64,000 nucleotides of DNA from Morella rubra (Eukaryota > Streptophyta > Magnoliopsida > Fagales > Myricaceae). Numbering within the stretch: the first letter of the stretch is position 1; each line of letters starts with the position of its first letter. Below the pieces are notes generated by a model. That model saw only the letters and a program-made list of their open reading frames with translations. It was not told the origin of the DNA and made no database searches. The stretch is from NCBI GenBank assembly GCA_003952965.2, contig CM025849.1, positions 26,998,410-27,062,409 of the forward strand, written 5' to 3'. A program made the position numbers and the translations under genes. Positions 48,431 through 58,710 of this stretch are shown in pieces.

Positions 48431-48966
48431 CTAGCTCTTATAGAGGACATTCCATTTTGTACTTATCTTAGTTTGTCCTCTATATGCTTTGTAATTATTG
48501 TTTTGGCTGAACATTTGACTTGCCATTATCTAATGAATATATCTGGTATTTATTTGTCTTCAATGGATTATTTGATTTTGCTCATATCTGTTGATTATCT
48601 CATTGGTATCTATAAGAAATTTGAGAAGTGCTTATCTCTTTGCACTTCATTGTGAAAAATTGAGACTTGCTTTACAGGTAATAATTCCTAACTCTCAATC
48701 CTCAAAATATGAAGTCTTGTGTTCTGTTGGTATATTGGAAGTTTGGGGAGTTTGGAGAAAGGATTTATAAGTGCTTTTCATGTTTTTAAAATTTTGGGAA
48801 ACCTCCATTTACAAAGGAAACTCTTGCAAAATTTTTGTAAAATCTCAAAGTCCTTTTTGCTAAAAATGTCATGAAAAACTCCTGCTTATTCTCAGGGGGA
48901 GCTTTTCCATTTGTTAGCAAATTGTCGCTCTTAAAATGGTTTTGTCATCATCAAAAAAGGGAAGAT

Positions 48967-50259
48967 TGTTAGCCCAAGGTTATTTTGCAAAACCATATTT
49001 GATTTTGATGATAACAAAAGTTTCTAAGTACTTTGAAGTCTTTAGATTTTTTTTCATCAATCCACTTTTCTAAATGATATATTTCAAAGGATTGAGTTTT
49101 CTCTCTCTAAAATATTTATAAGAGGACTTGAACACCATTACACAAGTTGATAAGATCAATTTTTTCCCTTTGTAGGTGTTTAAAAAGGTTTTGGAATGGT
49201 TTGGAAGCTTTAAAGTTGCTGATTTTTCTCCAGCACTTTTAAGTGTCGACACATTGATTCATAGTGTCGACACATTGCACTTACACCGAGAGATCATTTT
49301 CAGACCAAGACAAGTGTCGACACATTAGCTTTATGGTGTCGACACATTGCACTATCTCCTGAGAGCTCAACTCCAGTTCAATTTTTGAAGTGTTAACACA
49401 TTGAAGACTAGTGTCAACACATTGCACTGTCTCCCAAGAGAAACTTTCAGATCAAATTTTTGAAATGTCAACACATGCTGATCATGTGTCGACACATTCC
49501 ACGGTTTTGCAAAAATCCTGGAACATCGTCAGCTTATTCAAAATGATTCAAAAAGTCTTTTAAACCCTTCCAACGGACAATAAAGCTACTTGAAGACGTT
49601 GAAGTTAAAGAGAGTATATATAGAAAGAGATAGAGAGAAAAAGACAACGATCATGTATTCACTTTGCCATTACGTTTCGACCTAACTTCTAGAGAGAGAA
49701 AGTGCTTGAAGAAGAGAGAAGACTTCTCATACCAAGAAAGCTTGTGATTCCTTGCCAAACTTCAGCTTTCTACGTAGAATCTTGTCCTCTTGTGCACCAA
49801 TATACTTTCCACTTGCTTTATACGGTTTTAAGAGCCAATCATTGATATTCCTTTTAAACACTTGAGTGTTTGGGTAAACACTTGTCCTACTCGTTGGGTA
49901 GAAGAAATCCCTTAGGTTTTGGGATTTGTGAAGTGAGTTAAAGCGTGAGTTCGAAAAAGGCTTTGTAAGGTTCCTTAGCACCCCGGAAGCTAAGGTGTAT
50001 TTGCGGAAGCCCAATAGGTGGTAGGCAAGCTATTGTGAAGATAGTGAAAGAAGAAAGTTAGTTAAAGGAGTAGGCATGCCGAAATCACCTAAAATTACGG
50101 TGTCATCTCTTTAACTCTATCTCTTCTTTTTACTTGCTCATAACTCTCCTTGTTGTGTTCTATGCTTTACCATTATATTGCTTAAATTAGCTTGAAAAAG
50201 TTTTAAAATTTATTAAAACCCAATTCACCCCCCCTCTTGGGTTGTTATTCAGACTTACA
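48967..50259 (+). repeat. 3' LTR of the SIRE-like element
   Basis: 1293 bp from TGTTAGCCC to GACTTACA, highly similar to 40392-41662. The palindrome array is complete here (four pairs), whereas the 5' LTR has lost most of the second pair. Confidence 0.92.
49243..49495 (+). repeat. Four modules of paired 10-bp palindromes (GTGTCGACAC)
   Basis: Starts of the palindrome or its variants: 49243/49264, 49314/49336, 49390/49411, 49465/49486. Members of a pair are 21-22 bp apart, modules 71-76 bp apart. In the first three modules ATTGCAC and a GAGAG-type word follow the second palindrome. The 5' LTR has pairs at 40674/40695, 40793/40814 and 40868/40889. Confidence 0.88.
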
Positions 50260-50337
50260 GATACATACTCTCCAGCTTCTGCCACAGGACGTACGTATTG
50301 TCTTCTTGGTAACATGATGAAACACACTATGGTCGAT

Positions 50338-50535
50338 CTATTGTCTGATCTGACCAATAGTTCTCTTGTGCAACTTTCTCCAATCTTTCTCCGACATCGC
50401 AGCTGATTTCACACCTTTTCTCTCGATTGGATCAAACAGATCCATGCAGTTTAGGAAGTCCTCCATCCTGGGTCTCCAAAGTGTGTAGTTGGACGTCATA
50501 AGATTGATCATTCCACCGTAACCTGAATTCGCCAT
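50338..50535 (-). pseudogene. Outer copia gag N-terminus
   Basis: Minus-strand start MANSGYGGMINLM, then YTLWRPRMEDFLNC, typical of copia gag. After KRTIGQIRQ comes a TAG where the family has Trp (IRQW). Past it, with a one-base shift, TYVLWQKLESMY is readable up to the GATAC target site at 50260, where the inner element cuts the gene. Continues at 40391. Confidence 0.85.
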
Positions 50536-51201
50536 TGATTCGCCTATATCTGAGGCTCAAATGGCTTGTTGCTCAACGTTCGGAGCTGAATCTCGTAAAA
50601 CGGATCCCACTGTTGCCTCTGGAACGGTCAAAATAACTAGGAACAAATCCGGTACGGCCCGAAAAGGACAAAAATTAGCCCAAAATGCACAAAATTCAAA
50701 TCCAGAATATTCATTCCAGAAAATGGAATATTCCATCAACTTAACAAAATATCCTCCTGAGATATTGCCGACGTTAGCGGTCACCGTTACCCTTAACTCG
50801 AGCGAGTCGACTCAGGAACTCAATCAAACTTGGCCTAACTTGGCCCAACTCGCCGAGTTGACTCTCTGACTCAGTCCAACCTAAATCGACCCGTCCACTA
50901 AGGAGCGTGAGAGCGAGTGCCACGCGTGGACCCACGTGTCTTCTTCCTCTCGAGCGCATGCAAGACTTCTCCGGCAGCTTGCGGCGCGTGGAAGCGCATG
51001 GGGAGAGTGGGCACGCGCGTAGAAACTTTGACCGGCACGTGTGGATGCATGTAGTGTCCGTTTGACCTTCGGTTTGTATCGTTGTGCTCATCTCATCACA
51101 AGGAATTCCCAGTTGACTCCAAAATTTTATTTGGACACAGATTGTGTTTCAGTCGAATACAAAAACGAAACTTTCGGCCACCTGCAGATTTTGATACTAC
51201 T
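50536..51201 (-). other. Leader of the outer copia element
   Basis: Between the gag start and the 5' LTR. Contains a GC-rich stretch (about 50800-51060) with recurrent GAGTCGACTC-like words and the perfect inverted repeat CAACTCG-C-CGAGTTG near 50847. No ORF of note. Confidence 0.5.
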
Positions 51202-51636
51202 TGTTGAGCACAGAACGAAAACACCAACACACACAGAGACCAATATTTAACGTGTTCGGCAATTTGCCTACGTCCATAGAGAAGAGAACTTTGATTTAAA
51301 CAAACCAAGTGTTTACAACTTTCAACTCTCACAGCCACTCTCTGCAGCACCTCTTTTCTCACTCTTTCAGTTTCACTCACTGCACTTCACACCTTCCTCG
51401 CAATCTCTCTCAACTTACTATGGGTGCTCTTCAAAGAGGCACACCGAACTCACTTAAAAGAGTTGGTATTTACAGAGAAAAGATCATCGTGTGAAATGAA
51501 TCAAAGAGTTCTTCAAGATTTGCGGCTTGCAAATCTTCTCCGTCTACAATAACTCCAGTCCGAGGTCGCTGAAAATATGTCAAGATTTGCGGCTTGCAAA
51601 TCTTAACGTTCGTGGGATATGGACTTCACGCCCACA
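51202..51636 (-). repeat. 5' LTR of the outer copia element
   Basis: 435 bp, same length as 37622-38056. On the minus strand begins TGTGGGCGTGAAG and ends GCTCAACA. Lies immediately upstream of EXO5-B in opposite orientation. Confidence 0.9.
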
Positions 51637-51702
51637 CTATTCCCTTAAAGGCCTGGCGACGGCAACGCTCATTTCTCTACGAATCTCCCCTGACATCTCA
51701 GA

Positions 51703-54700
51703 ATGAACGATTCACCAACCTTGCGGTCACTCAGTGAGCTACCCCTTGGCTCTACCATCACCAGAAAGTGCACAAGCACCTGCACCCTAACTAACGGGAG
51801 TATTCATCTCGACATTCCGGTCGAGCTCGTGAGTGAAGAAGAAATGGCTGTCATTGAAGCTGCCTTAGCTGCCACTTGCTCTTCTCTTTCTTCCTCTGCA
51901 GCCCCTGCAGTTACTTCGCCCACTGAATTCCAGAGAAACGCGGAGTCCATCCAATCGATCATTTTCCTGCCCAAAATGGAGCTTGTTAGCGAAGAAGAAA
52001 TGGATGTTCTTGAAGCTGCCTTAGCTGCCACTTGCTCTTCTCTTTCTTCCTCTGCAGCCCCTGCAGTTACTTCGCCATCTGAGTTCCGGAGAAACGCGGA
52101 GTCCATCCAATCGATCACTTTCCTGCCCAAAATGGAGCTCGTTAGCGAAGAAGAAATGGATGTTCTTGAAGCTGCCTTAGCTGCCACTTGCTCTTCTCTT
52201 TCTTCCTCTGCAGCCCCTGCAGTTACTTCGCCATCTGAGTTCCGGAGAAACGCGGAGTCCATCCAATCGATCACTTTCCTGCCCAAAATGGAGCTCGTTA
52301 GCGAAGAAGAAATGGATGTTCTTGAAGCTGCCTTAGCTGCCACTTGCTCTTCTCTTTCTTCCTCTGCAGCCCCTGCAGTTACTTCGCCCTCTGAGTTCCT
52401 GAGAAACGCGGAGTCCATCCAATCGATCCCTTTCCTGTCCAAAATGGAGCTCGTTAGCGAAGAAGAAATGGCTGTCCTTGACGTTGCCCAAGCCTCCGCT
52501 TGCTCTTCTTTATCTTCCTCTGCAACCCCTGCGGTTAGCTCTCCCTCTCAGTTCCAGGGAAGGTCGAGGTCCATTCGATCAATCACTTCCCTAGCCAAGA
52601 GGAGGTTATCATTTGGTGCGGAACCCGATATTGACGATTCAGGAAATCTTTGGAGTACCCGGAAGAAGAGGGTGGCTGAATCATTTTTGCACCGTTTTAA
52701 GAGTAATAGTGGGTTGTCTGTCAGTGATATTACTGCAACGGTATGAAAGGTTTCTTTTCGTTTGGTTAGTTTACCTTCGTTTTGGATGTTGATAAATGGG
52801 TCTGATTTAATCAATAACAAATGACATGCAATCATAAAGGACTTCATTTGTGTCACTGAATTAACAACCACTACAAACTCAACACTGTAGCTGCCGCTTG
52901 TAAAATGTTACCATAAAATTACTAGGAGAAGGCCCTGGTACACTTGCTGTCAAATAGTTCCTTTTTCTTCGTTATTGAGGGAAATTTCCTTTTCCGGACA
53001 TCATATATAGTTTCTAGCCGGAGAAGTTCAGTACCTGCTCCATGCCCAAAAAAAAAAAAAACAGAGAGTTAAGCGCTAGAAATTAACCGGAGAAGTTCAC
53101 TTTAGCATATCTTGAACAGGTTGACTGTAGGAGATCGGACCATTCTTTTTCTAACTACAAATTGCTTTGATTGTATGCCACTGGGTAGAGTCATCTGTGA
53201 ACACCTACTAAGTGTAACTCCTGTGAGGTTCATAAGTAGGAACACGTATAAGTGGGGCACAAAAATGAGAGAGTAAGCTGAGATGAAAGAGAAGGAGAGG
53301 ACATTTCACTCAGTGGCCGTCAGACACCTTTGGTTTTAGAGAAGGGAAACTACCCAAAATTTCAATTCAAAATTCATTCTCACTACCCATGAAAAAGTTT
53401 GTTATCCCATTACAATGATTACAATCCCCACAGTGATTGGGCATTGTGCTGGCACTTATAAACTATGCGGTGTCTATCCCATCGTCTCTCTGTCTCTCTC
53501 TGGGGTGTGATACGAATCATGTGCATTGTAAAGTCTTGCTTAATATGGTATGTTTTGGCTAAATTTTTTTTTTGGGAACATATTTGTGTCGCATTCATTC
53601 TCAGTTCCTGCTCACGGTATAGGAATGGTGCCAAAAAAAAAAGGAGTTTGAACTTCGCTTTGGGAGTCGAAAGATTACTGAAGCTATGAGAATACGTAGA
53701 GCTCGCCATGCAAAACTTGAAGAAGAGGTGTGAATGTAAGCTCCTTTTATAGTCTCTTAATTTGCATTTGCTTACATACAAAGGCGAAAGGGGACAAAGA
53801 AAGCATAGTTGGAGGACATAGTAATGAAATCACAAAACTCCCAAGTCATTTAGCTTCTGAAAGTCATTTTGCCTTTGGAAGATCATTCAAGTGACTAGCG
53901 GTTCTCTGTCCACATTTTGGTCAGCAAAATCGCTGCTTTGTTTTCTATTTGTCACCTTCTACTTCCTCCTAAATGCACTTTGTACAATAATCTCGCACTG
54001 ATTGTATTTTTGGGCAGGTTACAAAAAAAGTGGAAGTTCAAGGCAACTCAGTCGAGGATGGATGGGCTAAGAAGCTTATGAATTTCATAATTGGTGCCAA
54101 CCAGTTATTGTCTAAAGGATTGACACGTGAATTACCCCTGTAAGTTCAATAATTTGCAGTTATCTCATTCTCCAATTTCTGTCTTCTCATGGTATACATA
54201 TCTTCTGGCTATCACGGGTCACATGTTTTTGTCTTACCGGATGTGAAACTATCCAAGGATTAATTTAAGAACTGTTTTTTTCTAGATTTCATTGGAAAAG
54301 TCCTAATCCAATAATGCTTTGCATATCAGTAGATAAGCATGGAAAACAATCCGTGGATTAATAGAAGTTTATGGAATCTTCTTCTTGCCTTTGGCAAAGC
54401 AATGGGGTTAATGCGCAGTAATATGTGATATAACGTTGTTTTTAGACACACTTTTGCTTTTGTCTGGGCAATTTTAGAATCTGACAAAGAGTGACAGGTA
54501 CCTAATTTGGGTCTGAGGGGATTTTTCTTTTCCTTCTTTCTGTTTGGTCCCTCCCTCTCACCTCTCTCCCTCATATGGAAGCGCAGATATAATTTGGAGC
54601 ATGTATCTTTAAAACCTCTTTCTCCCATGCTGATTAACTACACTACATCAGGATAGGCTGTGCAGAAGGTGTTTGGCTGGTGGGAATGGTTGATGAGGTC

Positions 54701-56124
54701 CGAATGCCAGTAACTGAAGCTGATAGAAACCCGATGTTAGTAGACACAAAGACTCGTGTGCAAGATACACCACCTGCAGAAGAACAGATAAGAAACGGGA
54801 GGTATGGAAAATTACAGTGGCCTTCAAAGTGGATTAAGATGAGCAACTACTATAATGCATCTAAAAAAATTGTAACATGTATATTACGATTGGCAGGCTT
54901 CAACTGATGTGCTACAAGTATTTATGGGACAATCTCGTAGCCCACAAATTCCCCTCCAAGAAGTTTCTCGATTTCTTTTCCTTAAATCCTTCTTACATCT
55001 TATCCAAAGAAATCCAACAGAACACTGCTGAGTCAGGGTTCCCTGCAATGGTAAATATCCTTCGTCTTTGATATCTGGTTACTTTACTCTGAGAAATTAG
55101 GGATGCCCATATTCCATTGTGGTCTGTTTTTCACGTACTAAAATATGTTGCATGTAAATGGGATGAACCTTTATAAATAAGTTCAATTTGTAATCAATGT
55201 TTAACGTAACCTGTAAACTGTGTGCAGTCACAGGTGAACTGTTTTGGATAACTAACAGATAAATTTGTTGATTCTTTTGCTTTGGGTGTACAGACCCTTG
55301 ATGAGCTGCTGAGATATTATGAACATAAATGCAGCATGCTGCCCCGGGCGCATGACCAGCTGTTAGTGAGGTAGGTACTAAGTTAGTGCTGGAGATGTCT
55401 TTGTATTCCAATTTTTTGCGTAGTTCTGATAGCTGAAGCTATAGGAGGTATCATCTTTAGTTGTCGGACTTCTGGATTCACTTTGCAAGATTTTCGATGG
55501 GAAGCACAAAATGAGGGAGGGAGCTGATCCAATTTAATATTTTGAATATCTGACTGTCTGTCATTTCTTCCCTCCTCATCGGGTGTTACTCGGTTGGGCC
55601 AGACTTCATCTGGTTGTTCTAATTTCTGAGACCAGAATGGGTTCTGAACTGGTAAGTTGACATTGACCTACAAGAAGGTTCTGATCTGTCTACTAACCCA
55701 AAAGAACATTAACTTACAAGAAGGTTAGTTAACATGTGATTGCTTTAGAAATAGACAAATAAGTTAAATTGTTTTAACATAGATGTTTGTTTCTTCATAT
55801 CTTGAACCAATACATTGTAGCAACAATCTTATACAATTCCTTTTCAATGAGATGCCTATTTGGTGGATTTGGAGCAGATATGAATTCCAGGAGGACAATA
55901 AAGTGCTTGGCGAACATCATTTTGCGTATGATTCTGACTGGCTTAAGAGCCAAATTCATCGGTCTCTTGAGTTTTGGCTGGGAGAGCGAGAAGCGAGTTG
56001 CACTCCACAGGAAGAGCGTTGGAAATGCCGGTTTTGTCAATTCGCTTATGTTTGTCCTACTACCACAAACCCTGATCGTGTACCAACCCTTACACAAGCT
56101 GGTCCAAATAGTAAACCCAGCTAG
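51703..56124 (+). CDS. EXO5: Exonuclease V (DEM1/EXO5 family), copy B, with expanded N-terminal repeats
   Basis: Seven exons: 51703-52740, 53623-53727, 54018-54139, 54652-54801, 54897-55050, 55294-55370 and 55878-56124. All phases join and no stop intervenes, giving 630 residues. The family is a 4Fe-4S, PD-(D/E)XK single-strand DNA exonuclease acting in DNA repair. Seen: cluster Cys in EWCQKK (start of exon 2) and CRFCQFAYVC in exon 7; catalytic VGMVDEVRMP and LVDTKTR in exon 4; LQLMCYKYLW in exon 5. Exon 1 carries five 52-residue repeats against one in copy A; without the four extra units the protein is about 422 residues. A copia LTR ends 67 bp upstream of the ATG, so the native promoter may be displaced. 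Confidence 0.93.
51820..52599 (+). repeat. Five in-frame 156-bp repeats in EXO5-B exon 1
   Basis: Units start at 51820, 51976, 52132, 52288 and 52444. Each encodes (M/V)ELVSEEEM followed by a Leu/Ala helix-like part (EAALAATCSS), a Ser/Pro linker and ESIQSI.FLPK. Units 2 and 3 differ at a single base, unit 4 at a few, and units 1 and 5 are the divergent outer ones, so the middle copies arose recently by unequal exchange or slippage. Confidence 0.97.
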
Positions 56125-56900
56125 AGAAAGCACTTATCTTCTCCTCTGTTACTTCAATCAGCTTCTTCGATGCATGAGGCACAGTGCATGGCAGCAAGCA
56201 GATCATGCCATGCCAGGCCTTTTGTGGTCTATGCTGCCAGAGCCATACGCTGGTGGATCAGTTGTTTGGGATGTGCAACAACCATGTACTATATGTATGT
56301 GATATCTGTGCATCAAATGTATTTTGTCATAGGCGGTGATGATTCGTTGTTGTAAAATTGATCAGCTTATATATTGTAAATTTCTAGATTGCTACATTTT
56401 TGTGGGTGCATGCCAGACTGTTGTAGTTGTCATAATGATGATACAAATGTGAAGTATACCATGTACTAGAAAGCAACCGTGTATTGACTAAATTTTTTAT
56501 GTTAGTGGTGATGTCTGTAAAGTACAGATTTTAAGAATTTTGAGTTAATAAGAGAAAATTTTGAAAGTTTGGCTATTTATAAGGATTTGTAAAAAGTTTG
56601 TGAAAAAGTTTAAGGAGAGAGAATATTTGATATAATTTTTTTTTTTTATGAAAAAGTATTGAAATTGGTGTAAAAAAAGTGTTGAAATTTGTGTAAAATT
56701 TTTGAGATTTTGATATTTGGTTGTAAAATTTGACTTTTCAAAAAGTTTCTTAAAAAGTTCGAAAAAATTTCTTAACCAAACATTAATCATCACTTATCTT
56801 CACCCATCTTCACCCTTGTGTCCACTTCTAAACTACATAGTTAATTGGGGGGGCTTATGCCTTAAAATTTCATCAATGGTGCTAGCATTGTTATATCAGA
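56125..56900. other. 3' flank of EXO5-B with AT-rich repeat remnant
   Basis: Up to about 56420 the sequence matches the EXO5-A 3' flank in places (GTTGTAAAATTGAT). From 56520 to 56790 it is AT-rich with GAAAAAGTATTGAA and GTAAAAAGTTTG words like those at 20750-21070, possibly a related MITE remnant. No further gene. Confidence 0.5.
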
Positions 56901-57168
56901 AGTCGCCTAAACATTTGGTGCAAAATATTGCAGGGCATCGAATTTCCTTCGGGTCAGCACCACAAATGGCTCCTCTTGGATCTAGCAGAGCATGCTGCGA
57001 ACTAGGGATCTGTTGTCTGAAGGGTTCGGTTGTGATGTTAATAATGGGGCTGCCATCAATATTTGGTGCGACCCTTGGATTCCTACTCTCCCCAGCTTTG
57101 TGCCTCACATCAAATCGGGTGCTGTTGTGGACCGGCGAGTCAATAGAGTCAAAGATCTTATTGATGGT

Positions 57169-58710
57169 TGATTACGCCCAAAGAATAACGCAGTAGTTGT
57201 AGCACAGCTCTGGGATATCGATTCCTCAGGAAGACAGGTGAAAGAAACACAATTAGAACAAGAACATTAAAGGAAACTACTTAATTATCAATTGGAAATA
57301 ACTTGATTGAACTATGATTTTAGAAACTTAGAATTATAATGGTGAAAATGGTTACTCAAGATTACGGATAGCAAAGCATCGAGAATTCCTCGTTTGAATC
57401 AGGTATATCAATTTCTCTTGAATCATTGATTAACACAACTAGGGAATTCAACTCCAAAGTCCCCAATTGGAAGATATAGAACTACAAACCAAAACTTAAT
57501 TCAAAGGTAACCCTTTGTGAAATCATTCACCACTTTAAAACCTTATGAGTTATTATTCTTATTGACATAACCTAATGATGAAAATATACCTTGTGGGTAA
57601 TATTGCAGCAGAAAATCAAATTAACAAGATAATAACTTATCTGAAACACAATCATAGACGTTAACCATTCGATAAACAAAGCATGACTGAATCAATGAAG
57701 AGAACCATTCAAAGATCATTCAGAGATGAGAAAACAAACTAATAACAATTGGAGAATGATAAACAAGAGTTGTATCAACGTGAAGAACGATTACATGAAT
57801 CAAAAGCAAATAGATAATACCATTATTCGTACGAGTTCATCCCTAGCCTTGCTTGGAGATTTAGCTATCCATTCGAGCAAAAAACTCCCCCCCTAAAAGA
57901 TAGCTAAAGAAGAAAAGAAAAAGGCCCCCCCCCCCCCCAAAAACCTAGCCTCCGCAAGCTTAAGAAGTCATTTTCCACGTCCTCCAAGCTATCTTCCTTC
58001 CAAAGAAAGAAAATCGTATCCCAAATTCGCACATTTAATGTTTCAGATTTTACTCTTAATATTTCGGGCCATTTTTCTTATATTAAACGTCGGAATTTGA
58101 AAATCTTTATTTTCTGGATAAAATGTATCCTTTTAAGTTGGCTTTCATATCCTTTTTGAATCGAATCAATCTGATATCTGACGTGGAATATATGACAATA
58201 AAAGTAACGACTGCTCAGAGAATATCGTACTAATAATTCTCCAGATATTGTGGCGCCTATTTCTCCTAGTACACGTCTGAATTTGAGAATCTCTATTTCT
58301 GGAGAAAATGTTTCTCTTTAAGTTAGGATTCCAGTAATTTTTGAATTGGATTAATCTCATCTTAGATGGAAAAGATACGACAAAAATACTAAAGACTGCG
58401 CAGGAGATCTTTCAATTCAGGATTTTTTTTCAAACTCACTATCCGATACCATTTCATTCAACTTCTAGGTCTTCTTGCTTGATTGGATAGAGCCCAGAAC
58501 TAGAATTAAGCTCCATCTCTTAGGGTTAGAATTCTAACTCTTCTTAATTTATTTCCTGCAAGAAAATCACCAAAAATTAATCACAACTAGACACTTTGTA
58601 AAATAACATTCAAGTTGGAAAAATACCATTAAAATGTCCGTATTATACTTATGGATTAGAAAATGAACATGAAGAAGTAACATTCAGAGTGCACTTTTAT
58701 GCACTCATTA
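57169..58710. mobile_element. Insertion in the LINE, probable solo LTR
   Basis: 1542 bp bounded by ATGGT on both sides (57164-57168 and 58711-58715), starting TGATTACGCCC and ending GCACTCATTA. It interrupts the LINE frame exactly between VKDLID and NTRSWKVDLIREMFD. It has no coding capacity. The 5-bp duplication and TG...(C/T)A ends fit a solo LTR. A run of 14 C lies at 57925-57938. Confidence 0.6.

Larger units (their letters stand above)
40392..50259 (+). mobile_element. Inner SIRE-like Ty1-copia retrotransposon, 9.9 kb
   Basis: 5' LTR 40392-41662 (1271 bp), 3' LTR 48967-50259 (1293 bp), and target duplication GATAC at 40387-40391 and 50260-50264. The primer site TGGTATCAGAGC (41665-41676) is a perfect Met-tRNA type site; a purine tract ending AAGGGAAGAT precedes the 3' LTR. 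Gag, protease, integrase, reverse transcriptase and RNase H follow in copia order, then about 2.6 kb with an additional ORF before the 3' LTR. Long LTRs, YVDDIIFG in reverse transcriptase and a post-pol ORF point to the SIRE/Maximus lineage. It is inserted in the gag of the outer element. Confidence 0.93.
37622..51636 (-). mobile_element. Outer Ty1-copia element, antisense, split by an inner element
   Basis: Two 435-bp LTRs (37622-38056 and 51202-51636) in the same orientation enclose minus-strand gag and partial pol. A polypurine tract (reverse complement GGAGGGAGAGAAT, 38069-38057) abuts the left LTR. Next to the right LTR, TAGTATCAAAATC resembles a mutated Met-tRNA primer site TGGTATCAGAGC. 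Flanks TTATT and CTATT fit a 5-bp target duplication with one change. Reverse transcriptase and most of RNase H are missing, so the element is defective. The right LTR ends 67 bp before the EXO5-B start codon. A 9.9-kb SIRE-like element is inserted in its gag. Confidence 0.9.

Noticed and set aside
49243..49495. CRISPR-like regular repeat array
   Set aside because: The repeats are 10-bp palindromes inside a plant retrotransposon LTR and its pol-downstream region; spacers are related to each other and there are no cas genes.
51804..52442. 212-codon minus-strand frame opposite the EXO5-B repeats
   Set aside because: The 156-bp period is a multiple of three, so one stop-free antisense unit stays open when repeated. 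The sense strand has the conserved protein.
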